A stretch of 64,000 bases of DNA, taken from Sphingobacterium mizutaii. GTDB lineage: Bacteria > Bacteroidota > Bacteroidia > Sphingobacteriales > Sphingobacteriaceae. The notes under the pieces were generated by a model, which saw only the letters and a program-made list of their open reading frames with translations, ran no database searches and had not been told where the DNA came from. How positions within the stretch are numbered: position 1 is the first letter of the stretch; every line of letters begins with the position of its first letter. Both the position numbers and the translations under genes were made by a program. The stretch covers positions 3,038,001-3,102,000 of the forward strand of contig NZ_LT906468.1 in NCBI RefSeq assembly GCF_900187125.1. The letters run 5' to 3'. Positions 33,990 through 43,812 of the stretch are shown here, one piece after another.

Positions 33990-35243
33990 TTATTGAAAAG
34001 AACCGTTTCGGTAGGTCCTTATTTTTACTGCTTGGTTTACATATCCCCAAGTTGGATTGTAATTGAACTGGTAATCACTGAAGATTCCGGAGTATTTCTC
34101 ATCAACTACCTTCTCAGCATATCCAGTTCCGTATTTGCTCAACAAGGTCGCAAAATATTTACCTGCATCATAACCTTTATAGGCAAAGTCAGATGGGTCA
34201 ACTTTAAAGGAGTTTTTATAGTTTTTCTTGAAATTCTGAACGTCAGAACTCCACACTTTTAAGTGGCTTTCAGAGCTGATGGTAGGATCCATACGGTAGA
34301 AGTTATCGTATGGTCTAAAATCAACACGTGACCAAAGTGGGTGCCCGAATAAACGAATGGCATAACCTTCGCCAACCTTATCATCCAATGCAGTCACAAG
34401 GGAACGCAATTGGGTTTTCTCAGTTGTTCCGCTGATCACAAATGCTGTCCCTAGGTCAGGAATGGTCTGTTTCAATTGGGCGACTGAAGTAACATGGACG
34501 ATTTTCGCCATAGGCTTCAATTTCTTGATTTCCTCATCAAATCCGGCAATGAAGTTACGGTGATCGGTATCTCTTGCATCAAACACGATGATTACATCAT
34601 TGTCCATATATTTTTTCGTCATCTCTTCGGCAATTGCACGCATATGGATGCGGATTGGAGGAGTTAATGAAACCAGATTGGAGATATTGAATTCGGTAGG
34701 CATGGTAGCTGCCAAAGGATTGACCTGAAGGACTTTATTGTTCTTATTGCCTTTGGCAAAAGAACGGATTTCCTTAGGGTAAACTGGGCCTACAATTAAG
34801 CTTGCGTTTTCCACCTCTTTAGAAGCAGCGATACTGATGTTTTTCATCTCATTATCCTGCGTGTCCATCACCTTGATGTTGAAATCACCAGGTTTTTTGG
34901 CAACCTCATTTACCCCCAACTGGAAACCTTGGTAAAAATCCAATGCTAATGCAGAACGCTTCACATCGGCTTCCACCACGTTTTCGTTGGCAATCATATT
35001 CAGTTGAAAAGGTAAAAGCAGAGCAATGCTATTGGCTTGCTCGGATGCTTTTACATTATCATCTTTTTTGGAATCCTCTTTCTTATCGTTTTCAGATGTG
35101 TTCTTTCCTGCATCCCTGTCTTTATTGCCATATACATTTGGGTTTTTCAAGACTCCGCCTGTAGTTTTCGGCGAACAAGAACTGACTGCAAGGACAGCAC
35201 CTAAGCACAACGCGGCAAGGGTACCTCTATAAAAGTTTTTCAA
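33990..35243 (-). CDS. Periplasmic-binding-fold (type 1) lipoprotein, LpoA/ABC-substrate-binding-like
   Basis: I place the start at TTG 35243, four bases after guaA ends. It gives MKNFYRGTLAALCLGAVLAVSSC, a clear lipoprotein signal peptide (Cys at about 23), and a 417-residue protein. An ATG further upstream (35318) would lie inside guaA and hide the signal. After a Lys/Asp-rich linker come two lobes of a type-1 periplasmic-binding fold: NSIALLLPFQLNM, SLIVGPVYPKEI, VIIVFDARDTDHRNFIAGF, SDFAYKGYDAGKYFATLL. Relatives are amino-acid-binding proteins and the penicillin-binding-protein activator LpoA. No permease is adjacent, so a structural or activator role is as likely as transport. Confidence 0.78.
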   Translation of the reverse strand: MKNFYRGTLAALCLGAVLAVSSCSPKTTGGVLKNPNVYGNKDRDAGKNTSENDKKEDSKKDDNVKASEQANSIALLLPFQLNMIANENVVEADVKRSALALDFYQGFQLGVNEVAKKPGDFNIKVMDTQDNEMKNISIAASKEVENASLIVGPVYPKEIRSFAKGNKNNKVLQVNPLAATMPTEFNISNLVSLTPPIRIHMRAIAEEMTKKYMDNDVIIVFDARDTDHRNFIAGFDEEIKKLKPMAKIVHVTSVAQLKQTIPDLGTAFVISGTTEKTQLRSLVTALDDKVGEGYAIRLFGHPLWSRVDFRPYDNFYRMDPTISSESHLKVWSSDVQNFKKNYKNSFKVDPSDFAYKGYDAGKYFATLLSKYGTGYAEKVVDEKYSGIFSDYQFNYNPTWGYVNQAVKIRTYRNGSFQ

Positions 35244-35247
35244 ATTA

Positions 35248-36798
35248 TTATTCCCACTCAATTGTTGCTGGTGGTTTTGAGCTGATATCATATACGACTC
35301 TGTTGATTCCTTTGACATGATTAATAATCTCGTTTGAAATTTTAGCTAATAAATCATAAGGCAAATGAATCCAATCAGCTGTCATTCCATCAAGGGAACC
35401 AACAGCTCTAAGCGCTACTACGTGTTCATAGGTACGTTCATCCCCCATCACTCCAACTGACTGAACCGGCAAGAAGATAGTTCCCGCTTGCCAAACCTTA
35501 TCATACCAACCTGATTCTTTCAGGTTACGAATGTAAATGTCATCAGCTTCTTGCAAAATCCGTACCTTTTCTTCCGTAATATCACCTAAAATTCGAATTG
35601 CTAATCCTGGACCTGGGAAAGGATGTCTTCCAAGGATCGCTGGATCAACTTCTAATGACTTTCCAACACGACGGACCTCATCTTTAAATAAAGTCTTCAA
35701 AGGCTCGATCACCTTCAATTTCATGTAGTCTGGCAAGCCACCTACGTTATGGTGTGATTTAATGGTTGCTGAAGGGCCTTTCACTGAAATGGACTCAATA
35801 ATATCTGGGTAGATAGTTCCTTGACCCAACCATTTTGCTTCAGTGCCATCCGGCAATTCTTTTTGTATTTCTTTCGCAGCCTCATCAAAAACATCGATAA
35901 AAGATGCGCCGATGATCTTACGTTTTTGTTCTGGTTCTGATACACCCGCCAATCTAGAATAGAATAGGTCTTTGGCATTAACACCCTTGATGTTCAAGCC
36001 CATGTTTTTGTAAGAAGCCAATACTTGATCGTACTCATCCTTACGTAATAATCCATGGTCTACAAAGAAACAGTGCAATTTATCGCCAATAGCATGGTGC
36101 AATAATACCGCAGCAACGGTAGAGTCAACACCACCCGATAAAGCCATAATAACATGGTCATTACCTAGTTGCTGTTTAAGTTCTGATACTGTAGTTTCAA
36201 CAAATGCGTCAGCAGTCCAGTCTTGGGTACATCCACATATATCGATAACAAAGTTTTTCAATAACACTTGGCCATCTGTACTGTGCGTTACTTCGGGGTG
36301 GAATTGGATACCGTAGGTTTTGCTTCCTTCGATTTGATAAGCCGCCACGCGTACTTTATCGGTACTTGCGACAATCTTGAAGTTTGCTGGAACCTCTTTA
36401 ATGGTATCACCATGTGACATCCATACTTGAGATTGGGTTGGTATGCCTTTCAATAAATCATTCTCTTGATCAACAAACTGCAAATTAGCACGACCATACT
36501 CACGGATTTCAGAAGGAAGAACCTCACCATTGGAATGCTGAGCGATGTATTGCGCACCATAACAAACTCCTAATAATGGGAATTTTTCCTGAATGGCCTT
36601 GAAGTCTATCTGAGGGGCGTCTTCTTGACGCACTGAATAAGGGCTACCTGAAAAGATCACGCCTTTTACAGATCCATCAAATTCTGGAAGGTTGTTGAAT
36701 GGGTGAATTTCACAGTATACATTTAGTTCCCTAACGCGACGCGCAATTAACTGGGTATATTGCGATCCAAAATCGAGAATGATAATTTTTTCTGACAT
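35248..36798 (-). CDS. guaA: GMP synthase (glutamine-hydrolysing)
   Basis: Converts XMP to GMP using glutamine and ATP. The 516-residue protein has a class I amidotransferase domain with nucleophile C79 ([10 protein letters not shown]) and HPEVTHS (His and Glu of the triad). The ATP-pyrophosphatase domain has the P-loop [12 protein letters not shown] (about 220), and the C-terminal dimerisation domain ends PPATIEWE, the near-universal GuaA terminus. It heads a minus-strand group with the lipoprotein and the rRNA methyltransferase. A TAACTTTG element sits 4 nt before its ATG, implying a leaderless transcript. Confidence 0.98.
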   Translation of the reverse strand: MSEKIIILDFGSQYTQLIARRVRELNVYCEIHPFNNLPEFDGSVKGVIFSGSPYSVRQEDAPQIDFKAIQEKFPLLGVCYGAQYIAQHSNGEVLPSEIREYGRANLQFVDQENDLLKGIPTQSQVWMSHGDTIKEVPANFKIVASTDKVRVAAYQIEGSKTYGIQFHPEVTHSTDGQVLLKNFVIDICGCTQDWTADAFVETTVSELKQQLGNDHVIMALSGGVDSTVAAVLLHHAIGDKLHCFFVDHGLLRKDEYDQVLASYKNMGLNIKGVNAKDLFYSRLAGVSEPEQKRKIIGASFIDVFDEAAKEIQKELPDGTEAKWLGQGTIYPDIIESISVKGPSATIKSHHNVGGLPDYMKLKVIEPLKTLFKDEVRRVGKSLEVDPAILGRHPFPGPGLAIRILGDITEEKVRILQEADDIYIRNLKESGWYDKVWQAGTIFLPVQSVGVMGDERTYEHVVALRAVGSLDGMTADWIHLPYDLLAKISNEIINHVKGINRVVYDISSKPPATIEWE

Positions 36799-36802
36799 GG
36801 CG

Positions 36803-36810
36803 CAAAGTTA
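36803..36810 (-). promoter_or_regulatory. -7 element of guaA
   Basis: TAACTTTG on the minus strand (36810-36803), an exact TAnnTTTG match, with only CGCC between it and the guaA ATG. No purine riboswitch can fit in such a leader. Confidence 0.55.
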
Positions 36811-36856
36811 CAAATCAATACACAATTTATCAGAGGAAATGTTAACTTATTGACGT

Positions 36857-36893
36857 AAAAAAGAAAGCAAGCATTGAATCAATGCTTGCTTTC
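36857..36893 (-). terminator. Terminator of the DUF2807 gene pair
   Basis: 14-bp perfect stem (36893-36880 with 36876-36863), 3-nt loop, then TTTTTT on the minus strand at 36862-36857. Confidence 0.9.
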
Positions 36894-36910
36894 ATAAAAA
36901 TTCTTAATTT

Positions 36911-37588
36911 TTACTGATGGAAAACGATCTTTCCACCGGCGATTTTCTTGTCTCTTTTGTTCTTAGGATTGCCATAGACATCAATCGTACCACCCATTCT
37001 AGTCTCAACATCAGCGGATTCTGAAGCATTGACCTCGGTTTTTCCACCGGCATTGACCCGAACATGTACTATCTCTGTTTTCAGGTCCTTCCCATAGAAG
37101 TTACCGCCTGCAGTGGTCGTGACATTCAACTTGGTTGCTGAGCCCAATAGGTCAATGGACGAACCTGTATTGGAAGAAACATCAACCCCTACTGACTTAA
37201 TGTATGCTCTGATTTTAGAGCCCTCTGTAGCTGTGAAGATCATCGCCTCTTCTTCAATCGCGCTCTCCTCAATATTGACTTCGGAACCTTTTTTGGCAAT
37301 GATACTAGAAACGGAAGGGGTATACACCACCACATTGGCTTGATTTCCCTGCATGATATGACTGCCTTTCATCTTTAAGCGAAGCTCTCCTTTTGAATAT
37401 ACGGCTTCCACCTTGTCTGCCAACTCGCCATTGATCACGATTTCATGCTTATCACTTGGAACTACGCTCACCCATAACCTATCGGTCACTTCTAGAACAG
37501 AAAATTCATTGATGCTCTGCTTGATTTGAGCCTGCACCGAATGAATTAACATGGATACTGCAAATAATAAAATGTATTTCATCTTCAT
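36911..37588 (-). CDS. DUF2807 (GIN-type head domain) secreted protein
   Basis: 225 residues with a signal peptide (MKMKYILLFAVSMLIHSVQA). The rest is a right-handed beta-helix-like DUF2807 domain: FSVLEVTDRLWVSVVPSDKHEIVINGE near the start, then regular short strands (NVVVYTPSVSSIIAKKGSEVNIEESAIEEEAMIFTATEGSKIRAYI) and a Gly-rich end (GGTIDVYGNPKN). The family is widespread in Bacteroidota and sometimes called a putative auto-transporter adhesin head domain, but it has no proven function. It follows the 37606-38106 gene by 17 bp and ends in a strong terminator. Confidence 0.85.
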   Translation of the reverse strand: MKMKYILLFAVSMLIHSVQAQIKQSINEFSVLEVTDRLWVSVVPSDKHEIVINGELADKVEAVYSKGELRLKMKGSHIMQGNQANVVVYTPSVSSIIAKKGSEVNIEESAIEEEAMIFTATEGSKIRAYIKSVGVDVSSNTGSSIDLLGSATKLNVTTTAGGNFYGKDLKTEIVHVRVNAGGKTEVNASESADVETRMGGTIDVYGNPKNKRDKKIAGGKIVFHQ

Positions 37589-37605
37589 AACGCTAATATA
37601 GATAT

Positions 37606-38106
37606 TTACCTACCTAATAACGCTAATTCGTCCTGAGTATACATATTTGCACCCTTTAAATATTTGTAAATTTTTTCTTTAGTGAATTTGTCCGACATCT
37701 TATAAAGATTGTTCATCACAAAATCCTTGTCAGATTCTATTTCATTATGGTAGCCTAAGTATTTGGGAATATGGTATTGGATACTAAGACGGATAAACCG
37801 AAGCTCGACATTATTGGGATTGGTCTTGAGTTCTTTTTCCAACTTGTTTTTCCCATCCTTGAAATAACTCATCTTTTTGAATGGATTAGAAGTATGTTTG
37901 GCCATGAACATATGAAACGCAGCGGCATATCCGCGTTCAACCGGTGAGTCCGCATTTTCTTCCAAGGCCTCTAAGTGCCTTTTACACAAATCCTCATCCT
38001 TGACCCCTTTGTTAAAATCATTTCGAACGCTGTTCAAATCCAAGTCTTGAGAACGTATCTCATTGGAAATCAACAGAACAATGGCTAAAATCATTATTCT
38101 CATCAT
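37606..38106 (-). CDS. Secreted protein of unknown function, upstream partner of the DUF2807 gene
   Basis: 166 residues from the ATG at 38106 (MMRIMILAIVLLISNEIRSQ, a signal peptide). Upstream in-frame codons would put charged residues before it. The mature part is helical and charged, with stretches such as CKRHLEALEENADSPVERGYAAAFHMFMAKHTSNPFKKMSYFKDGKNKLEKELKTNPNNVELRFIRL. The last piece reads like a single TPR-type helix pair. A single Cys and no catalytic motif are visible. It shares a transcript with DUF2807, which suggests a joint envelope role. Confidence 0.7.
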   Translation of the reverse strand: MMRIMILAIVLLISNEIRSQDLDLNSVRNDFNKGVKDEDLCKRHLEALEENADSPVERGYAAAFHMFMAKHTSNPFKKMSYFKDGKNKLEKELKTNPNNVELRFIRLSIQYHIPKYLGYHNEIESDKDFVMNNLYKMSDKFTKEKIYKYLKGANMYTQDELALLGR

Positions 38107-38293
38107 AATTAAAAATGGTTTATCTTCCATTAATTTACAAAAAACAGGCCAAGTAGAATAAATTTTAACACTTTCAGCTAAATTTTAATGAACGGAAAAC
38201 TGATTTTTTCCCTACTGAGAATAAAAATTTAACCCTGCGCCAAAAATTATTAGTAAATTGTAGTGTAAAAATTAATAACCTTAAAACTAACTT

Positions 38294-38809
38294 ATGGAAA
38301 ACAACGAAAACAGCTTTGAGCAAGCAGACAATATCAATCCGCAGAACAATCCCTATTCCAACTATGATTTGAAAATTGGACCTGTCGCCATTGAGTATCT
38401 GCGAGAAACTTCAAAATGGGCAAAATTCCTGTCAATACTCGGCATGATTGGAATGGCCTTTTATTTAGTGGTGGCCTTTTTCATGATGTTGTATTTTATC
38501 GGAAATAGTTCTACAAGTCGTGAACAAGTTAATGCCTTCGCCATGATCCCTTTCCTTCTCATGATGATCATTATGATTGGTTTATACTTCGCTCCGATTT
38601 TATGGTTATATAAGTTTGCGAAGAACCTCCAAGATGCGATCAATATGCGCAATTCAGATCAACTGACGACAGCATTTAATTTTCTCAAAAAGCACTATAA
38701 ATTCATAGGTATCTTGGCCATTATTATGCTAGGACTCTATTTATTGAGCTTCTTTGGCCTACTGGCCACAGGCGTTCTATCGGAAATGTCTGGAGGCGGG
38801 GGATTGTAA
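38294..38809 (+). CDS. DUF5362-like membrane protein
   Basis: 171 residues with an N-terminal polar tail rich in Asn/Gln (MENNENSFEQADNINPQNN). The segment AIEYLRETSKWAKFLSILGMIGMAFYLVVAFFMMLYF has the look of DUF5362 proteins. There are three hydrophobic helices at about 45-68, 80-105 and 130-160. The function of the family is unknown. It is a single gene with a good terminator behind it. Confidence 0.75.
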   Translation: MENNENSFEQADNINPQNNPYSNYDLKIGPVAIEYLRETSKWAKFLSILGMIGMAFYLVVAFFMMLYFIGNSSTSREQVNAFAMIPFLLMMIIMIGLYFAPILWLYKFAKNLQDAINMRNSDQLTTAFNFLKKHYKFIGILAIIMLGLYLLSFFGLLATGVLSEMSGGGGL

Positions 38810-38840
38810 TTTTTAATAAACTATACTTAGAAATATGAAG

Positions 38841-38874
38841 AAGGAGGTTTAGCAATTGCTGAACCTCTTTTTTT
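38841..38874 (+). terminator. Terminator of the DUF5362-like gene
   Basis: 10-13-bp stem centred on AGCAATTGCT (38844-38853 with 38858-38867, one G-U pair), then TTTTTTT. Confidence 0.88.
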
Positions 38875-39029
38875 GTGTCTCATACTTGGCTATTGAGCAC
38901 AACAACCTATTGACCAGAATAGCTAAAATATAACTCGTATTATCAAAAGAATCTTCTCAAGAACATCTTTAAAAACATTGATTAAAATTCTATGTTTTAT
39001 ATACATAGACTTATGATAAACAATAGATT

Positions 39030-39674
39030 ATGAAGACATACATTTCAATTATCACGAAAGCAATGTTCCTATTCGGTCTCATTGCAGCTAGTTCTTGTCA
39101 AAAAGAACAAATCCCCACCCCTGAAGGCGACCAGGCCAAAGAAAACGCTAAGAACACCAAGGCTAAACTGCCGGGTGATGTATCAGGTACTCTAAAATCG
39201 GCTAAAATTTATTTCAACAGCACAACGAAAACTTACACCACAGGTTATGCAGGTGGCCTAGATTATAGCACCATGTTCACTCACCCTACAAACAAGTTTG
39301 ATTATCCGGATTACTCTCCTTGGAGCCCTGTAACCGGTCCAGTTACCGGTCGATCTAGCTTTATGGATTATCATGCGGATGGGAATAAATTCGTTGTGGT
39401 TTTAGGGACTGTCCCTGGGGGTTTGATTTACAAGTATGATGCAAAAAAATACATAGACAGTCTTTCCAAAGGATATATGCCTAGTGTAAATGGGTTTATT
39501 ACAAGGTCTGGTGGTGGCGCCGGTGGATCAGGCGGCAGTGAGGATTTCTATATCGTCCTTTCGGGTCAATATGTAATCGACCATTCCTCGCCAACCGGGG
39601 TAGCCATTGTGGATATCAATACGAAATTACCAGATTCGAAACCGAAACCGCCACCATTTGAATCGGTTCAATAA
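39030..39674 (+). CDS. Lipoprotein of unknown function
   Basis: 214 residues with a lipobox near residue 23 (MFLFGLIAASSCQKE). A Lys/Glu/Asn-rich linker leads to a domain rich in Tyr, Gly, Thr and Pro, with a Gly-rich loop (RSGGGAGGSGGSEDF) and a Pro/Lys-rich end (KLPDSKPKPPPFESVQ). Nothing matches a family I know. It may be a surface-exposed lipoprotein. It stands alone and converges on the tRNA-Leu gene. Confidence 0.7.
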   Translation: MKTYISIITKAMFLFGLIAASSCQKEQIPTPEGDQAKENAKNTKAKLPGDVSGTLKSAKIYFNSTTKTYTTGYAGGLDYSTMFTHPTNKFDYPDYSPWSPVTGPVTGRSSFMDYHADGNKFVVVLGTVPGGLIYKYDAKKYIDSLSKGYMPSVNGFITRSGGGAGGSGGSEDFYIVLSGQYVIDHSSPTGVAIVDINTKLPDSKPKPPPFESVQ

Positions 39675-39692
39675 AAAGGTCTTAAAAAAACA

Positions 39693-39718
39693 AAAAGCTC
39701 ATCGAATGATGAGCTTTT
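39693..39718. terminator. Bidirectional terminator between the lipoprotein gene and tRNA-Leu
   Basis: Perfect 11-bp stem AAAAGCTCATC/GATGAGCTTTT with a GAAT loop. The longer T-run is on the minus strand, so it mainly serves the tRNA. Confidence 0.85.
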
Positions 39719-39721
39719 CTT

Positions 39722-39806
39722 TGGTACCCAGGGCCGGGATCGAACCGGCACGAATTGCTTCATTGGTGTTTGAGACCAACGCGTCTACCAATTCCGCCAC
39801 CTGGGC
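39722..39806 (-). tRNA. tRNA-Leu (anticodon CAA)
   Basis: The minus strand reads GCCCAGG...CCTGGGTACCA, an 85-nt class II tRNA. The acceptor stem pairs throughout apart from a G-U at position 1-72. The D-arm GCGGAATTGGTAGACGC, anticodon stem TTGGT/ACCAA with loop CTCAAAC (anticodon CAA), a long variable arm and TTCGATC in the T-loop are all present. The 3' CCA is encoded. Confidence 0.97.
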
Positions 39807-40125
39807 TTATTCCCTTTGGAACGATGCAAATATAGGTACTCTCCTTTATTTTCCAAAAATAAAATTACTCCCATCGCTAAACTAACTGATTTTTAGCCAA
39901 TTTATTTTTCAAAAGCCCTCCAAAAACCATCAATTGGTTGCATTAACAATATTTAACATCGTGCAAAATAAACCATCCCCCCTCTTTTTCATCTTACTAA
40001 TAAGCAAAACGAAAAAGGAAACTGACAAAATCTTGAATCCGTTAACATACTTTAACTAAACTCGATTTAAACGTTTTCACTCAGAATTGCTCAAAGAATA
40101 AAAGGACAATAAAAATAGATAGACT
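39807..40125. other. Spacer between tRNA-Leu and the DUF4890-like gene
   Basis: 319 bp, AT-rich. It must hold promoters for the tRNA (minus) and for the gene at 40126 (plus), but no TAnnTTTG match is convincing and no repeat is seen. Confidence 0.4.
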
Positions 40126-40662
40126 ATGAAAAAGATATTAACATTTGCTGCTTTATTTGCTGGTTTAAGCTTTGCAGCTTCTGCACAGACACAAGATAGC
40201 GTAAAGAAAGAAAGATCAGAGGTTCGCCAAGAGATGAAACATAGAAAACATGTCCGTGGCGGAGACAGAATGGGTAAGATGATGAACAAAACCCCAGAGG
40301 AAATCGCAAAGATGAAAACTGATCGCTTGGACAAAGAATTGAAGTTTACGGATAAACAAAAACAAGATGTTTATACCTACAACTTAGATCAAGCTAAGAA
40401 ATGGAAGGAAAAACAAGAAACTAGAAAAGCTGATCGTGAGGCTCGCAAAAATGAAATGAAGGCTGAACGTGATGAATTCATGAAACTGTTGACTCCTGAG
40501 CAGCAAGAAATATTAAAGAATAAAATGGCTGAAAACCGCAAGGGCAGAATGGACCGTGGCGACAGACCACAGCATCGTCAGATGAAACGTAGGGACATGG
40601 ACCGTAAGCCAGTGGAAAAACCAGCGCAAGAAACTACAAGTGTAGAAAGTTCAAATGGCTAA
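40126..40662 (+). CDS. DUF4890-like periplasmic Lys/Arg/Met-rich helical protein
   Basis: 178 residues with a signal peptide (MKKILTFAALFAGLSFAASA). The mature protein is almost all charged helix. It contains two LTPEQQ-like motifs typical of Spy/CpxP-type and DUF4890 proteins (ELKFTDKQKQDVYTYNLDQAKK and FMKLLTPEQQEILKNKM), and a basic tail rich in Arg, Asp and Met. Spy relatives are ATP-independent periplasmic chaperones; a similar role is possible here but unproven. A terminator follows. Confidence 0.75.
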   Translation: MKKILTFAALFAGLSFAASAQTQDSVKKERSEVRQEMKHRKHVRGGDRMGKMMNKTPEEIAKMKTDRLDKELKFTDKQKQDVYTYNLDQAKKWKEKQETRKADREARKNEMKAERDEFMKLLTPEQQEILKNKMAENRKGRMDRGDRPQHRQMKRRDMDRKPVEKPAQETTSVESSNG

Positions 40663-40710
40663 ATAGAGATTAAGGTTTTTTATTAGTTAGTGGTTATATG
40701 TTTAATTGAT

Positions 40711-40746
40711 GAAGGTCCCGTGCTTATTACGGGGCCTTCATATTTT
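40711..40746 (+). terminator. Terminator of the DUF4890-like gene
   Basis: 11-bp stem (40711-40721 with 40729-40739, one G-U), 7-nt loop, then ATATTTTT. Confidence 0.8.
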
Positions 40747-40768
40747 TATGGCTTTTCAATGGAATTGG

Positions 40769-43700
40769 CTAATTCCACGAAGCTTTTAGTTTAGAACCCA
40801 TTTCCTGGTCCTTCTCCACAGAGACAGACCTTGGAATCCTTTCCTTCAGCTCATCAACATGCGAAATAATACCCACCACCCTATTTTCATGATGTAAATA
40901 TTGTAGGGTATCAAACACCGTATTGATACTTTCTGAATCTTGGGTACCGAAGCCTTCATCAATAAAGAAGAAGTTTCTATCAGACTTATTCAGTGATTGA
41001 ATGTTTTCAGCTAAGGCTAATGCCAAGCATAGCGATGCTTGGAAGCTTTGACCACCTGACAAGGTCTTCACCGAACGCCTATAACCATTATTGAGATAAT
41101 CAATTACCTCAAATTCATTATTTTCATTGATAGTAAGGCTCAGCTGGTTTCTGGTCAATCGGTGGAAGCGATCGTTCGCCATTTCACACATCTGCCTTAA
41201 ATGGATGCTCGATACATAATTCACAAAACCATTTCCTTTAAATAGGTTTTCTAGCACCTTTAAATTAGCACCTCGAGCATTCAGTTGATCAAACTCCTCC
41301 ATCAGCTTCTCTTTCTTACCAATTTCTAAAGTCAGATGCGCCAATTCTTTCTCCAATCCACCTGTTAATGACAATTGCAATTCGAGCTCTTCTTTCTTAA
41401 ATTCAAACAACTTACTGCTGGTCTCTAACTCCTCTTCTGAAAAGTCCTTATCCTTCAAAAAGTCTTTTAAGGAATTGATCTGCGTCTCTAAGACCTCTAA
41501 TCTCACATAGAATTGCTGAAATTCCTTACGCAATTGATCAACTGGCATTGGTCTTTGGATAATATGCTGCACTTGCGTAATATCTGCAAACTTATACTCA
41601 CGCAATAATTTGGCAAGTTGTTCTTGCCTCACCTTGATCTGCTGATTGAAATTGCTCAATTGTTCTTTCGCAGCACTATATTGACCAGCAATCTCCGCCA
41701 ATTTAGTTTTATAGGTATTCAATTTCTGGTTCAAAGTCAGGTAATCACTCTCAATCTGCACAACGCGTTGATCAAGGTGCAACTTCAATCTTTTCACCTC
41801 ATCAAGATCGATTTCTGAGAATTCCTCAAAGTTCACTTGCTGCAGGGAATTCTTGCTATGCAGGCTTACGCCTTTCACAACAGCTATTTCAGCCTTGATG
41901 GCATCAAGTTCTTTTTCAAATTTTTGGATGTTCTCCCTACTCTTCTGCAGATCCTGACGCATCTGTTTGATCTCAGCCTCTAATCCAGAGGTGATTTGTT
42001 CGCTTTGCTTCACACGCTCTTTCTGCGCCTCAAATGCATCCGTATCCTCTGATGAATAACCAGACCATGAAAATGCCGACAGATGCTCATTCAGATTACT
42101 AGAATGGCCATCATTATCTTTCTGCAATTGGTCTAGACTGGTCCTTTTGGTATGCAAGGAAATACTGGTCCTCGTAAGCTGTTCTTTCAGCTTTTGGAAT
42201 TCGGTCCGCTTTCCATCCAAATTATATTTCTCTTGGGTAATCTTATTCAACTCTTCCTGCACATGCGTTGCAACCATGGGTTCAGGATGATCCAATGCTC
42301 CACAAAGCGGACAAGGCATTCCAGATTGTAGTTCGGTAGCAAATCGACTCAACTTCGCTTGAACCTGCAGATGGGTTTCTTGCTCCCGCAGCTTATTCAA
42401 ATCGTTTTCAATCAATTTCAGCTCATTCCCGATCATCTGCTCCCAGTTATCCTCGGTATAACCTAACTTATTGAAAAGAGCCTGCTCCACATCAACCTCT
42501 TGCGCCAATTGCTCCAAGAGTTTGTTGGAGTTCTTTTGTTGTTGCTCGATGGTATCCTTCTTATGATACCATTTCTCCATTTCAATCAGCTGGGAAGTAT
42601 CAATTTTCTCTGACTTCAATGCTTCCAGCCTGTTCTCAGTCTCCTCCAACTTCTTAGAAAGATTGACCTCAGCCTCTTTGGTCCTCTCCACAAAGGGAGT
42701 ACCTTTGGTCAATCGAGTCTCCAGTTCCTTTTCCTTCTTATCGTTCTCTTTGATCTGGATAAGCCTTTTATAATCTTCTGTTTTAGCCCTGAACACATTT
42801 AGGTTCAGATAATCATGTTGAACAGAAGCAATCTCCTTTTCAATCACATCAATTTCCTGCAATTGACGCTCTTTCACCACCTGAAAATTCTCAATCTTAT
42901 GGATCAAGGATTCACGTTCTATATTTAGCGATTGCAGGTAATTCAATGGCTCTTTAAAAGCCTGAGAAGTCCTTTCATAGCGGTTGACTTCAGCTTCTTG
43001 CTGTTGAACTCGCTCCTTTTTGCTATTCAGGTCATTGAACTGAGCTTCCTTTTGCTGCAGCTCGATCCCTTTGTCCTTGTATTCTTGAAGAGACTGGACT
43101 TTTTGCTGCAACTCTTGAAAATCGGCTCGAGTAACCTCCAAGGTCTTTTTAGCCTCTTCCACCTCAATTTTCTTTTGATTGAGGACTTCTGTCGAAATGC
43201 TTTCAAAACCAGACAGGGCACCTTTTAGGTTTTCAAGCTTACGGTTGTTACCTGCTTGAAGAAAGCCCACTTTAGGACCCAAATCAAATTTATTCAGGTA
43301 AAAGATCTCCTTCATCATTTCGGAACGATCCTTACCCTTCAATTCTAAAAACTCCTTAAACTGACCTTGCGGAATGATAATGGTCCTTCTGAAGTTAGGA
43401 TAGGATAAATTCGTTACTAATGCCCCATCAGCAGACTCCATCGGCACCCATTGTCCATCAATCCATTCATAGGCCGTACGCTCGATCGGAGTAGTATCAT
43501 CAAAATTCTTCCTTCGCCTCCATTGGGCCACAAAGCGGAATTTTCGTTTTTCAAAGTTCAGGAACTCAAAGACTATCATCGCTTGATTAGACTTTAAGTT
43601 CATCATATTATAGGCTCGTTTATCAGTCTTGTTCAAGCGCTCGGTATCACCGTACAGCGCAAAACTGATAGCCTCTAATATGGATGATTTCCCAGACCCC

Positions 43701-43810
43701 ACCTTACCGAAGATTCCAAATAATCCCGCTTCCGTAAGTTCTGAAAAATCTATAGATTGTTTTTCTTGATAGGAATATAACCCCTCAATACTTAAAAATA
43801 ATGGCAACAT
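40769..43810 (-). CDS. sbcC: Nuclease SbcCD ATPase subunit (Rad50-like)
   Basis: SMC-type ATPase of the SbcCD double-strand nuclease that opens DNA hairpins and protein-blocked ends. 1,013 residues: Walker A GKVGSGKSS (about 35-43), long coiled-coil arms, and a zinc hook CPLC at about residue 497 (MPCPLCGALDHPEP). The C-terminal ABC lobe has the signature TLSGGQSFQASLCLALALAE and Walker B FFIDEGFGTQD. Length fits the family. It begins 2 bp after sbcD ends, so the two are co-translated. Confidence 0.96.
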   Translation of the reverse strand: MLPLFLSIEGLYSYQEKQSIDFSELTEAGLFGIFGKVGSGKSSILEAISFALYGDTERLNKTDKRAYNMMNLKSNQAMIVFEFLNFEKRKFRFVAQWRRRKNFDDTTPIERTAYEWIDGQWVPMESADGALVTNLSYPNFRRTIIIPQGQFKEFLELKGKDRSEMMKEIFYLNKFDLGPKVGFLQAGNNRKLENLKGALSGFESISTEVLNQKKIEVEEAKKTLEVTRADFQELQQKVQSLQEYKDKGIELQQKEAQFNDLNSKKERVQQQEAEVNRYERTSQAFKEPLNYLQSLNIERESLIHKIENFQVVKERQLQEIDVIEKEIASVQHDYLNLNVFRAKTEDYKRLIQIKENDKKEKELETRLTKGTPFVERTKEAEVNLSKKLEETENRLEALKSEKIDTSQLIEMEKWYHKKDTIEQQQKNSNKLLEQLAQEVDVEQALFNKLGYTEDNWEQMIGNELKLIENDLNKLREQETHLQVQAKLSRFATELQSGMPCPLCGALDHPEPMVATHVQEELNKITQEKYNLDGKRTEFQKLKEQLTRTSISLHTKRTSLDQLQKDNDGHSSNLNEHLSAFSWSGYSSEDTDAFEAQKERVKQSEQITSGLEAEIKQMRQDLQKSRENIQKFEKELDAIKAEIAVVKGVSLHSKNSLQQVNFEEFSEIDLDEVKRLKLHLDQRVVQIESDYLTLNQKLNTYKTKLAEIAGQYSAAKEQLSNFNQQIKVRQEQLAKLLREYKFADITQVQHIIQRPMPVDQLRKEFQQFYVRLEVLETQINSLKDFLKDKDFSEEELETSSKLFEFKKEELELQLSLTGGLEKELAHLTLEIGKKEKLMEEFDQLNARGANLKVLENLFKGNGFVNYVSSIHLRQMCEMANDRFHRLTRNQLSLTINENNEFEVIDYLNNGYRRSVKTLSGGQSFQASLCLALALAENIQSLNKSDRNFFFIDEGFGTQDSESINTVFDTLQYLHHENRVVGIISHVDELKERIPRSVSVEKDQEMGSKLKASWN

Positions 43811-43812
43811 AC

